Assembly: GCF_017301735.1 (NCBI RefSeq)
Contig: NZ_CP071090.1
Location: forward strand, 2,966,001-3,030,000
DNA from: Pyxidicoccus parkwaysis
Lineage (GTDB): Bacteria; Myxococcota; Myxococcia; Myxococcales; Myxococcaceae
Length of the DNA: 64,000 nt
Reading direction: 5' to 3'
Shown: piece after piece, positions 37,901-43,171 of the stretch
Layout of the letters: each line of letters begins with the position of its first letter
Numbering within the stretch: position 1 is the stretch's first letter
The notes under the pieces: generated by a model
Databases searched by the model: none
Told to the model about the DNA's origin: nothing
Seen by the model: only the letters and a program-made list of their open reading frames with translations
Translations under genes and position numbers: made by a program

Positions 37901-39297
37901 AGGACGAACGCGAAGGGCGTCCCGTCCTCCGCCGTGCGTCCGCCGTCCGCCCGGTACTCCTCGACCACCACATGGCTGTTCACGCCGCCGAAGCCGAACG
38001 AGCTGACCCCGGCCCGCAACGGCTCTCCATTCGTCCGGACCCACGGCTGTGAGACCCGCGCGGGAATGAACGGAGAGCGCTCGAAGTCGATGAGCGGGTT
38101 GAGGGTCTGCAGGTTCAGCGTCGGAGGTATCCGCTCGTGCCGCATCATCAGCAGGGTCTTGATGAGCCCGGCAATGCCCGCGGCTGCCTCCAGGTGGCCG
38201 ATGTTCGTCTTCACCGAGCCGATGGCACAGAAGCCACTCCGCTCCGTGCTCGTGCGAAACGCCTCCGTGAGCGCGGCGACTTCCACGGGGTCTCCGAGCG
38301 ACGTCCCCGTCCCGTGCGCCTCCACGTAGGTGATGCTCTCCGGCTCCACCTCGGCGTCACGGCACGCCGCGAGGATGACGTCCCGCTGTGCGCCCACCCG
38401 TGGCGCCGTGAGCGACGCCGCCCGGCCCACGTGGTTCACCGCCGAGCCCCGGATGACCCCGTGAATCCGGCTCCCGTCCCGCTCCGCGTCCTCCAACCGT
38501 TGGAGCAGGATGACGCCCACGCCCTCGCCGGGCACATAGCCGTCCGCGTCCTTGTCGAACGTGCGGCACTGCCCCGTCGGGCTCAACATCCGCGCCTTGC
38601 CGAAGGACACGTACTTCCACGGACTGAAGTCGAGACTCACCCCGGCCACGAGGCAGTAGTCCGCCTCACCGAGCAGCAGCGCCCGCCGCGCCTGGTGCAG
38701 CGCCACCAGCGACGAAGAGCACGCAGTGTCCAGCGTCATGCTCTCGCCACTCACGCCCAGGTGGTACGAGACGCGGTTGGCCATCATGCACGCGTACGCA
38801 CCCGCGCCGGACTGGCTCTCCGTCTCCACTCCCGGCGCGTACACGCTCTGGTAGTGGTCCATCGCCATCGCGCCGACGTAGACGGACGTCCGCGCCCGCA
38901 CGAGCGATTCGACGCTGATGCCCGCATCCTCGATGCAGTGCCAGGTCTCCTCCAGGAGCAGGCGCTGCTGCGGGTCCATGGTCCGCGCCTCGCGCGGCGA
39001 CACGTTGAAGAACGCGTGGTCGAACCGGTCGAAGCCACGAAGGAACGCACCCCAGCGGCTGGTGGAGCGGTTCGGCGCGGCGATGTCCGGCGAGTACCAC
39101 CGCCCCACGTCCCAGCGGTCCGCCGGCACCTCCGTGACGGAGTTGAGCCCCGCGGCGAGGTTGCGCCAGAACTCCGCGGGGTCATCCGCCGAGGGAAACC
39201 GACAGGCCATTCCCACCACGACGGCGTCGCGCCCACGCCGAGCCCCACTCCCCGACCGAGCCAGCCCGAGCGAGCTCTTGTTGGACCTCTCTCTCAT
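28969..39297 (-). CDS. Trans-AT polyketide synthase, PKS-A (first megasynthase, with a relic AT)
   Basis: 3442 residues from ATG 39297. Domains: KS1 (25-450; Cys193, His328, His368), a degenerate acyltransferase (about 540-930; AGST at 627-630 where GHSxG is expected), DH (about 1005-1245; His1013, Asp1160), KR (about 1290-1700; GGAGGIG at 1529, Ser1660, Tyr1673), ACP (Ser1827), KS2 (1895-2325, Cys2066), DH (about 2500-2775; His2533, Asp2695), ACP (Ser2835) and KS3 (about 2960-3385, Cys3128) followed by a helical tail (LSRGELTPERALELGRQ). KS1 is preceded by only 24 residues: there is no loading ACP and no N-terminal docking segment, which makes this the first protein of the line. All three KSs have the Cys-His-His set; KS2 reads KSSIGH where the others read K(S/T)N(I/V)GH. 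KS3 condenses onto the ACP at the start of PKS-B. The second module has a DH but no KR. Confidence 0.95.
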   Translation of the reverse strand: MRERSNKSSLGLARSGSGARRGRDAVVVGMACRFPSADDPAEFWRNLAAGLNSVTEVPADRWDVGRWYSPDIAAPNRSTSRWGAFLRGFDRFDHAFFNVSPREARTMDPQQRLLLEETWHCIEDAGISVESLVRARTSVYVGAMAMDHYQSVYAPGVETESQSGAGAYACMMANRVSYHLGVSGESMTLDTACSSSLVALHQARRALLLGEADYCLVAGVSLDFSPWKYVSFGKARMLSPTGQCRTFDKDADGYVPGEGVGVILLQRLEDAERDGSRIHGVIRGSAVNHVGRAASLTAPRVGAQRDVILAACRDAEVEPESITYVEAHGTGTSLGDPVEVAALTEAFRTSTERSGFCAIGSVKTNIGHLEAAAGIAGLIKTLLMMRHERIPPTLNLQTLNPLIDFERSPFIPARVSQPWVRTNGEPLRAGVSSFGFGGVNSHVVVEEYRADGGRTAEDGTPFAFVLSARTEASLRELKARWAERVRAKDFDGAALRDACLTLQETGRSFKRRFGAVVRTPAELVMALTTEDAPPAGTAESPALFFGDVPAGGLAAARELHGCDPLFAVAFERLAAPLVQRGGWGSVEALLALGDSLPTELRPALALCVQCALAESLAQAGLSYRLLAGSTAAVLVASGALPFEEALRALLPGAAGARVTLRRPRRPCIHPVSGEVLEPWEADASMLRGLVSGFQVDGEGVRRAAAEARLLFGTQHTFSRHLEEWRHPLAAVGRTLESLLDGPPPGDERLAAVVLAVSRLRLERKWSLGELPQPGDAKLAELAELVADELLLPDEVARLLCAPDAKLLGDTASELARRLNRGLKVEVCSAARGPGTPMAGADGALSASELLGHCLGREGLLPGVTGPVVCLGSPPEPLEVPAHVIALDGGAEASKLGALLALWRGGLDVEWARYAEGRPHQKFRLPGYVFDGTHFPPPRVDDTRPSADAARSTAMSSTSTDFVSVKDLGPVVSAAPGPSDGAPGNSGSAIPNGSAAPGTSNGAWRASDPIIRDHRIAGRLLAPGAALMRAVLLAARRHLPGANALHEVSLHTPALVEDALAYTVDTEPSGRFIVRAGDKALCTGGFSASTAAPGIAFGHPAPAFLSATAEPSELYARLASLGYGYGESLRVLRGIGRSEGKLVARLEGAPNAGDVDAALLDGVLQCGVALAVLDGRLREGSLLIPFFIRRIRFLGPLAGAVTVELANDTVNPRGGDLHADMFVRSPTGAPVLELEGVVFRRVPVGFLDERSARDGASQSRSESAGSNAPYSPSHRGASLHSPPESIDGAGLYAPRWVACDAPPVSSPRGASLLVLPPHVDGETLGRILAEDGPVLVARASKDGRPGELHFNPEDPAGWMHLLRRAAEQLGTFEGPLCIYFLLASAAEPTSSASDLWRQQVHGARALFLLAKAAGASRFKSVRIAVALRDAFSVTPGDSATGYPAAGTAGAARTIALEYKKLRPVIVDFESRATDDVALLRTLRAECLASSGSEHVVAWRSGRRFVPRVARARLGWGDAPYRDGGVFVIVGGAGGIGRKTAAHIAARTRNARIALVGRSAASAEIEQAVRELEASGTGARVRYFSTDVTEHDALAATLARVREELGPIHGVIHSGGVLADRLIFSKEPDSFDRVLRPKVLGAWLLDDLTANDPLDFFIVYSSVVSEVGNVGQVDYAAANAFLDAFMDFRRAQGRPGRSLALNWTLWAEGGMGRDERAIEQLAARGITLLEDAPAFEALDAALTGPEERVLVLGPGDGHPFGERLAAMDAPPAPVVPTPTADTRASEPAAKPGDPVALEAWLTGLIAKRIGADASAVDREESFFALGVESVMVKDIMRELDQRYAGLSPTLLFERPNLRELAVYLTSRSQRTSTPAVPAPGVETPSRSTKSTSSLPARAIAVIGMSGRFPKAPDLEVYWRNLLAGLDCITEIPADRWDYRRYFHPDPTHADTTYGRWGGFIEDVDKFDPLFFNISVREAEQMDPQQRLFLECAWETLEHAGYGNRKLLREANVGLFVGAMWNEYSVITAEQGTFKGRYAGPGSLYWQIANRVSYFLDLTGPSIALDTACSSSLTAVHLACQSILDGECRMALAGGVNLSLHPDKYLYLGQLRFLSTDGRCRSFGEGGTGYVPGEGVGAVLLKPLEQALADGDSIHAVIRGTSVNHGGRASGFTVPNPRQQGKLVETALSRAGVSASELGYIECHGTGTALGDPIEIQGLTQAFAHGGAEGRKQFCAIASAKSSIGHLEAAAGIAGLIKAALCVQRGRIPPNLHSRVKNHDIDFASGPFFVAEEVLDFPSREGSRFAGLSSFGAGGSNAHAVLQWRDDWNIPTADDARPELVFLSAASEPQLVEAARRLHRALSAEHTARHALRDIAGTLAMGRTELVERLAIVASTRAELMSRLESFLSAPSRAVGVTRGSTKERRDTLLGESQEDRDYISGLVTSRNLDKLATLWVRGVSVDLGVLFAGRPWRRVALPTYPFERRRCWIPTAPDAAPTGATVAVLHPLVHTNTSTLRGQRFMTSLSGEELFLAHHVVGGRKLLPAVASLEAARAAAELSGEHAAALRDFVWMRPIVAGDDGCRFEVRLHPGERDLEFSLVEPGGNGDVVYARGRIPRDAPVGAPPFSVDIAALKARAAERLGRSALYARFQLAGFDYGPAFQSIVEVYRAGSESLSRLELPAVAASPALQLHPSLLDGALQTALVLFDEGGDARQPPLPFALGAVELHGMPSGACWAWVRRNESQRLDVTLVDDSGRALVVMRDLVLRRPQEATRPASAPRSEEAAPSPVTGPASAPTDALRTQVEKELLSVYAELLKVAVAELDPEVPVSNYGVESVMMMTVLSRVEALFGRAVEPNAIVEHPAIRDFATYLIEEGVATELASGGAETAHGTCTQGAPPSSSFAPGPSAPATSPSSRFTPEPSLQSSIAGPSSAARFAPSHAAVTSPSARAAPASSSRAPRVAVVAMAGRQPLSANLEEFWRNLTAARRLTREVPEDRLQDFRTAGGLPGDLRHIRFGGFIDAIDLFDASAFGVSDSDALLMDPQQRFLMELSRELFDAAGYRNEELLGRRVSVFIGGAESTYLKRHRASVPDEVAGRMVVSTIQNMLAARISDHYGFTGTSLTVDTACSSSLVAIHNACRDILSGESEMAIAGGVEIILDPFYFTGFARAGVLTDSPNSYVFDERANGFVLGEGAGLVLLKSYEAALRDGDPILALIAGSAVNNDGRTMGLTTPSQERQTELLTSALEVSGLVPTDVTYLEAHGTGTLLGDPIEIRAATKAYGRRAEPWCALGSVKSNVGHSLHAAGVTAFLKTALAVERGVIPATLNCERPHPRFRFEESPFRPNTTTSPWAPPGGVRRAGISSFGFGGTNCHVVLEQFIRDGVPQTRSPLPPTRFQRRSYWLGRTGEERLSRHELLLRLSRGELTPERALELGRQARNLG

Positions 39298-39455
39298 GGC
39301 TGCTCAATCTCGGTGGGGGTCCGCTTCGCGCCGCTCCCAATCCAGACCCGCCCTCCTTCTCCCCGTCGGAAGGTGCGGCACGTTTCATGACAGGCCTGGG
39401 ATGTTTCAAATGAAGCTGCTGCTCCTCGGTGTTTCACCAGACGGCGGCCGTCTGC
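39298..39455. other. Intergenic region between P450 and PKS-A
   Basis: 158 bases between two genes in the same orientation. No convincing hairpin or promoter is visible. On the minus strand TTGAAA (39407-39412) could be a -35 element, but no good -10 lies at the right distance. Confidence 0.35.
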
Positions 39456-40946
39456 TCATCCCGTCGCGGCCGCGGCGCCCTTGCGAGGCGAGAGATGGAA
39501 GACAATTCCATCGCGTGGACGCAGGTTCACCGAGGGCAACGGCACCACCGGATGGGACGGCTCCAGCCGGAGACGGAAGCGCTGTATCACCATGGTCAGA
39601 CACAGCGTCATCTCCACCATGGAGAGGTCCTTTCCCAGGCAGATGCGAGGCCCGCCAGAGAAGGGGAAGAGCGCGAAGCGGTGCCGGCCCGCCGAGCGCT
39701 CCTCGGAGAAGCGCTCGGGCTCGAAACGCTCCGGGTCCGTCCAGAAGTCCCGGTGGCGGTGTATTTCATACATGAACATCGTCACGCGGGCGCCGGCCTC
39801 GATGCGGTACCCACCAATCACATCGTCCTGGAGCGGCGTGCGCTCCACCACCCAGGCGGGTGGATACAGACGCATCGTCTCTTCCAACACCATCTGGCAG
39901 TAACGCAGACGTGGCAGGTCGGCGAACGTGGGAGGCCGGTCTCCTACCACCTGGGCAATCTCAGCCGCCAGCCGCTCCTCCTTGTCCGGGTTGAGCGAAA
40001 GCAGGTAGCAGGCCCACGAGAGCACGTTGGCCGGTGACTCGTGCCCGGCGACGAGCAGCGTCTTGATTTCATCCCGGAGGTGCTCGTCACTCATGCCCTT
40101 GCCGGCTTCGTCCCGCGCCCGCACCAGCGCGGTGAGCAGGTCGCCCCGGTCCTCGCCCTGGCGCCGGTCCTCGATGAGCCTGCGGACGATGTCATTGAGC
40201 ACGCCCACGTGACGCCCCACGCGCTGGCGCGCCGGAGTGGGGAAGTCTCGCGGCAGTTTCACGGGGGCATTCACCCGCTTCATGATGAAGTCGAAGGCGA
40301 CTCGCATCGCCTCGCTCACCTGAGGGGCCTCCTCCGCCAGGTCGATGTTGAAGAGAATCTTCCCGGTGAGGCTCAGCAGCAGGCGCATGAACTCGCTGTA
40401 GACGTCCAGCGGCTTGCCCGCCCGCGCCGCCGTCTCCCACCGCTCCAGCATCGCGCTCGAGGTCTCCGACACCTTCGTGAAATAGCGCTCGAGGTGGCTG
40501 CGAGAGAATGCCGGGTGGATGAGCTTGCGCTGGCTGCGCCAGTACTCCATGTCGTTCGTCGTCAGCTGCCCGTCGCCGAGCAGGACGCTGAACTCATGGT
40601 AGATGGAGCTCTTGCGGTAATTCGTATGGTTGTCCTGCAGGACGTGCTTGGCGTAATCCGGGTGGTTGAGCAGATACACGAGCATCGGCCCGATTTTCAC
40701 CTTCACCAGATCGCCATACGTCCGGGAGATGCGAGACATGGTCCCGAGCGCATCACGTGTCAGGTCCGGCGTCATCCGCAACGCTTCGATGAAACCCGGA
40801 CCTGGCGGCTGCTTTGGTTGACTCACATCCATTGAGGTCTGACCCATGGGCAGTGGATGTTCGCTCTGTAATACATGGGGCTGACATTGGCCTTTGAGCG
40901 GGCCGTGTTGACCCATGACAGGGTGGCCGGATACTGGATGTGACAC
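39456..40946 (-). CDS. Cytochrome P450 (PKS tailoring oxidase)
   Basis: 496 residues from GTG 40946 (GGAAG about 8 bases upstream); an ATG 30 bases downstream (40916) and further ATGs at 40847 and 40832 are alternatives, and the first 33-38 residues look non-conserved. Signature elements: I-helix AGHESPA (300-306, Ser304 where Thr is commonest), ExxR EETMR (Glu356, Arg359), PERF motif (PERFEPERF), and haem loop FPFSGGPRICLG with ligand Cys436. The sequence pattern (ALFPFSGGPRICLG, WRSQRKLIHPAFS) resembles CYP102/CYP4-like fatty-acyl hydroxylases more than the classical macrolide oxidases. It needs separate redox partners. It precedes PKS-A in the same orientation and is likely co-transcribed, so it probably hydroxylates or epoxidises the polyketide. 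Confidence 0.92.
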   Translation of the reverse strand: MSHPVSGHPVMGQHGPLKGQCQPHVLQSEHPLPMGQTSMDVSQPKQPPGPGFIEALRMTPDLTRDALGTMSRISRTYGDLVKVKIGPMLVYLLNHPDYAKHVLQDNHTNYRKSSIYHEFSVLLGDGQLTTNDMEYWRSQRKLIHPAFSRSHLERYFTKVSETSSAMLERWETAARAGKPLDVYSEFMRLLLSLTGKILFNIDLAEEAPQVSEAMRVAFDFIMKRVNAPVKLPRDFPTPARQRVGRHVGVLNDIVRRLIEDRRQGEDRGDLLTALVRARDEAGKGMSDEHLRDEIKTLLVAGHESPANVLSWACYLLSLNPDKEERLAAEIAQVVGDRPPTFADLPRLRYCQMVLEETMRLYPPAWVVERTPLQDDVIGGYRIEAGARVTMFMYEIHRHRDFWTDPERFEPERFSEERSAGRHRFALFPFSGGPRICLGKDLSMVEMTLCLTMVIQRFRLRLEPSHPVVPLPSVNLRPRDGIVFHLSPRKGAAAATG

Positions 40947-40952
40947 GTCACA
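40939..40952. promoter_or_regulatory. Perfect inverted repeat TGTGAC-AC-GTCACA
   Basis: A 14-base dyad with six-base arms covers the proposed GTG start of the P450 and sits in the P450/thioesterase divergent gap. TGTGA-N4-TCACA resembles half-sites of CRP/FNR-family regulators, which bind with N6 (CRP) or N4 (FNR) spacing. No partner regulator gene is in the cluster. If it is an operator, the P450 probably starts downstream of it. Confidence 0.4.
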
Positions 40953-40988
40953 CTTCCAGCGCCAGTGTTTCGCGGAGTGAAATGAGTC

Positions 40989-41753
40989 ATGAACGAACCA
41001 TGGGTCTACCGAAGGGCTTCACCGGCAGCTCGTCTGCGTCTGTTCTGTCTGCCCTATGCCGGTGGCGGCTCATCCATCTACAGCCGCTGGCAGGCGGAAT
41101 TTCCGGAGGACATCGAGGTCTGTGCGGTGGAGTTGCCGGGCCGCCGCGCGCGGCTGCGTGAGACGCCCATCCGCCGGGCCGGGCCTCTGGTGGAGGCCAT
41201 GGCGCAGGGACTCGCGCCGTACCTGGACCTTCCCTTCGCGATTTTCGGCCACAGCATGGGCGCCGTGCTCGCCTTCGAGTGGGCGCTGCACCTGCGCAGG
41301 GCCGGGCGGCCCGGGCCTCGCGCGCTCTTCCTCAGTGCCGCTTCCGCACCGCATCTGCCGAAGGCACGGCGCCCGCTGTGGAACCTGAGCGACGCCGACT
41401 TCCTCACCGCCATTCGCGGCTACGGCGGCACGCCCGAAGAGGTGTTCTCCGAGCCTGGCCTGCTGGCCCTCTTCCTCCCCGTGCTCCGCGCGGACTTCGA
41501 GGTCTTCGATACCTACGAGTACGAGGACGACGGTCCGCTCGACTGCCCGCTCCACATCTACGGCGGGCGGGAGGACGAGCGGGCCACGCCCGGGCAGCTC
41601 CGCGCCTGGGGCGAGCTCGCCTCGCACCTGGAGTCCGTCGAGCTCCTTCCGGGCGGCCACTTCTACCTGCACGAGCAGCGTCCGGCGCTCACCGCCGCGA
41701 TTGCGCGCGAGCTCGCGGCGCTCGTCCCGGGACGCGCGCGCGCCGGAGGTTGA
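40989..41753 (+). CDS. Type II thioesterase (editing hydrolase)
   Basis: 254 residues from ATG 40989. The alpha/beta hydrolase has LFCLPYAGGGSS near the N-terminus (oxyanion region), nucleophile FGHSMG (Ser89), Asp196 in YGGREDE and His224 in PGGHFYLHE. Length and motifs match external thioesterases that free stalled or mis-primed carrier domains of PKS and NRPS lines. It cannot supply the normal release step, because PKS-C ends in a reductase. It reads opposite to the PKS genes from a 42-base gap shared with the P450, and converges on the FMO gene with 5 bases between stops. Confidence 0.93.
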   Translation: MNEPWVYRRASPAARLRLFCLPYAGGGSSIYSRWQAEFPEDIEVCAVELPGRRARLRETPIRRAGPLVEAMAQGLAPYLDLPFAIFGHSMGAVLAFEWALHLRRAGRPGPRALFLSAASAPHLPKARRPLWNLSDADFLTAIRGYGGTPEEVFSEPGLLALFLPVLRADFEVFDTYEYEDDGPLDCPLHIYGGREDERATPGQLRAWGELASHLESVELLPGGHFYLHEQRPALTAAIARELAALVPGRARAGG

Positions 41754-41758
41754 GCGCC

Positions 41759-43054
41759 TCAGCTCAGCCTCCGGATGTGGGCCTTCACGTGGTCGGTGTA
41801 CTCCTGCTTCTCGACGACGAGCGGGTACTCGGCGGAGTTGTAGAAGCGGATGCCCGCCCGGAAGTCCGGCTGGGGCCCGCGCTTGAGCAGGTCCAACCCC
41901 TGCGCCTTCGCCGGCCGCTTCTCGCGAGCCTGGAGGTAGGCCGCGATGAGCCGCCCCTGGTACTCGTACACGTCCCAGTGCGCGCCGACGGGGCGCACCA
42001 TCCCCACCACGAAGAGGTTGTCCGTCTCCGGCGGGAAGATGTGCAGGTACAGCGAAGGGCGGTTGTCGCCGTCGGCCCAGTTGAGGTGCTTGCGCTCGAT
42101 GAAGGGATACGAGGGCAGGTAGCCCGTGGCGAGGAAGACGACGTCGATCTGCTCGTCCGAGCCGTCATCGAAGTAGACCCGGTCCCCCTCCATGCGCACC
42201 ACGTGGCCCTTATGGACGATGTCCCCGTGGGTGTAGTGGTGGTGGAGCAGGTCGCCGAGCACCGGGATGACCAGGTCCTTCTTCATGTCCGGCACCGGCA
42301 TGCCCAGGCCCCGTGAGCGCCGCCAGAGGAAGCGGAAGAAGAGGTAGTAGGACAGGCGTCGCAGGAAGCTCGGCGCCCGCGCCTGGAGCATGGTGTCCGT
42401 GGGGCGGCCCATGAGGTACTTGGGCATGCAGAAGAAGCCGCGCCGGGTGCTGTGGAAGGTCTTCGCCGCGTTCGTCGCGGACTCGCAGAGGATGTCCGCG
42501 GCGGACTGGCCTGCCCCCACCACGAGCACGCGCTTGTTCGCGAGCTGCGCCGGGCTCTTGTAGCTCTTGGAGTGCAGGACCTGGAACGTAGGCGTGCCTG
42601 GGAAGGTGGGAACCCGCGGAGTCCTGTCATGGCCCGTGGCCAGCACCACGCCCGCGTACTCGCGGTCCGGCCCGCCCTCCACGCTCACACGCCAGCCATT
42701 CCCCGAGGGCTCCACGCGCGTCACGCTCGTGTTGAAGCGCATGTGCGGGAGGATTCCGGCATCCGTCGCATAGGACCTCAGGTAGTCCAGGACGAGCTTG
42801 TGATTGGGATAGTCCGGGTAGGACGCCGGCATGGGGAAGTCGGGGTAGGCCTGTACCGTCTTCGACGCGATGACATGCGTATTCCGACCCACCGGCGAGT
42901 CTTCTCGCGAGGCATCCCAGATGCCTCCGATTCCCGAGGCTGATTCCAACACCTCGAAAGGTAGTCCCGCCGCCTTGAATGACCTGGCGACCGCCAACCC
43001 CGCGGCCCCGGCGCCGATGATGCAATAACTCTGACCCGGTTGATTCCCGTTCAT
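41759..43054 (-). CDS. Flavin-dependent monooxygenase (class B, FMO type)
   Basis: 431 residues from ATG 43054. It binds FAD through IIGAGAAGL (14-20) and NADPH through LVVGAGQSAAD, with LHSKSYKS between them in the place of the FMO fingerprint (HSxxYK conserved, Phe-x-Gly displaced), and the family's LATGYLPSYPF near residue 310. These enzymes hydroxylate soft nucleophiles such as amines and sulphides or carry out Baeyer-Villiger reactions. No nitrogen source is evident in the PKS, so a Baeyer-Villiger step on a ketone is possible but unproven. Gene and cluster are separated by the thioesterase gene and it faces the flippase-methyltransferase gene, so membership in the PKS pathway is inferred from position. 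Confidence 0.88.
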   Translation of the reverse strand: MNGNQPGQSYCIIGAGAAGLAVARSFKAAGLPFEVLESASGIGGIWDASREDSPVGRNTHVIASKTVQAYPDFPMPASYPDYPNHKLVLDYLRSYATDAGILPHMRFNTSVTRVEPSGNGWRVSVEGGPDREYAGVVLATGHDRTPRVPTFPGTPTFQVLHSKSYKSPAQLANKRVLVVGAGQSAADILCESATNAAKTFHSTRRGFFCMPKYLMGRPTDTMLQARAPSFLRRLSYYLFFRFLWRRSRGLGMPVPDMKKDLVIPVLGDLLHHHYTHGDIVHKGHVVRMEGDRVYFDDGSDEQIDVVFLATGYLPSYPFIERKHLNWADGDNRPSLYLHIFPPETDNLFVVGMVRPVGAHWDVYEYQGRLIAAYLQAREKRPAKAQGLDLLKRGPQPDFRAGIRFYNSAEYPLVVEKQEYTDHVKAHIRRLS

Positions 43055-43171
43055 GGCAATGGTATCGGTTTTGAATTGTTTGTTTTATGTGGATAGTTCA
43101 GCGGCCAGCAACCCGCGAACCCACACACGAACCGAGGCAACAACACGGTTGAAACGACGGGGAAGCCTCGC
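43055..43171. promoter_or_regulatory. AT-rich divergent intergenic region
   Basis: 117 bases between two outward-reading genes, locally AT-rich (TTGAATTGTTTGTTTTATG near 43070-43098) against a GC-rich background, so it probably holds both promoters. On the plus strand TTGAAT with a weak TAGTTC 17 bases later is a possible but poor promoter. Confidence 0.4.

Noticed and set aside
10757-39297. Cis-AT modular PKS
   Set aside because: No module has an AT with GHSxG; the only AT-like region is inactivated, and a separate AT-ER gene follows the PKS genes. The KS flanks also fit trans-AT lines.
10745-39390. Long open reading frames on the plus strand opposite the PKS genes (several of 300-700 codons)
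   Set aside because: They mirror codons of the PKS genes in very GC-rich DNA, have Arg/Ala/Val/His-rich low-complexity products, no family features and no spaced start signals.
40939-40946. Treating the P450 GTG at 40946 as certain
   Set aside because: Later ATGs are possible and the first 33-38 residues look unlike the family; the longest start is listed with that caveat.
40939-40952. Calling the TGTGA dyad a CRP site
   Set aside because: CRP sites have N6 between half-sites; here the spacer is N4. It is kept only as an unassigned operator-like element.
8276-43054. Identity with myxovirescin, corallopyronin or another named myxobacterial trans-AT compound
   Set aside because: No HMG-CoA-synthase beta-branching cassette, no NRPS module and a terminal reductase are seen. 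I cannot confirm any identity without a search.
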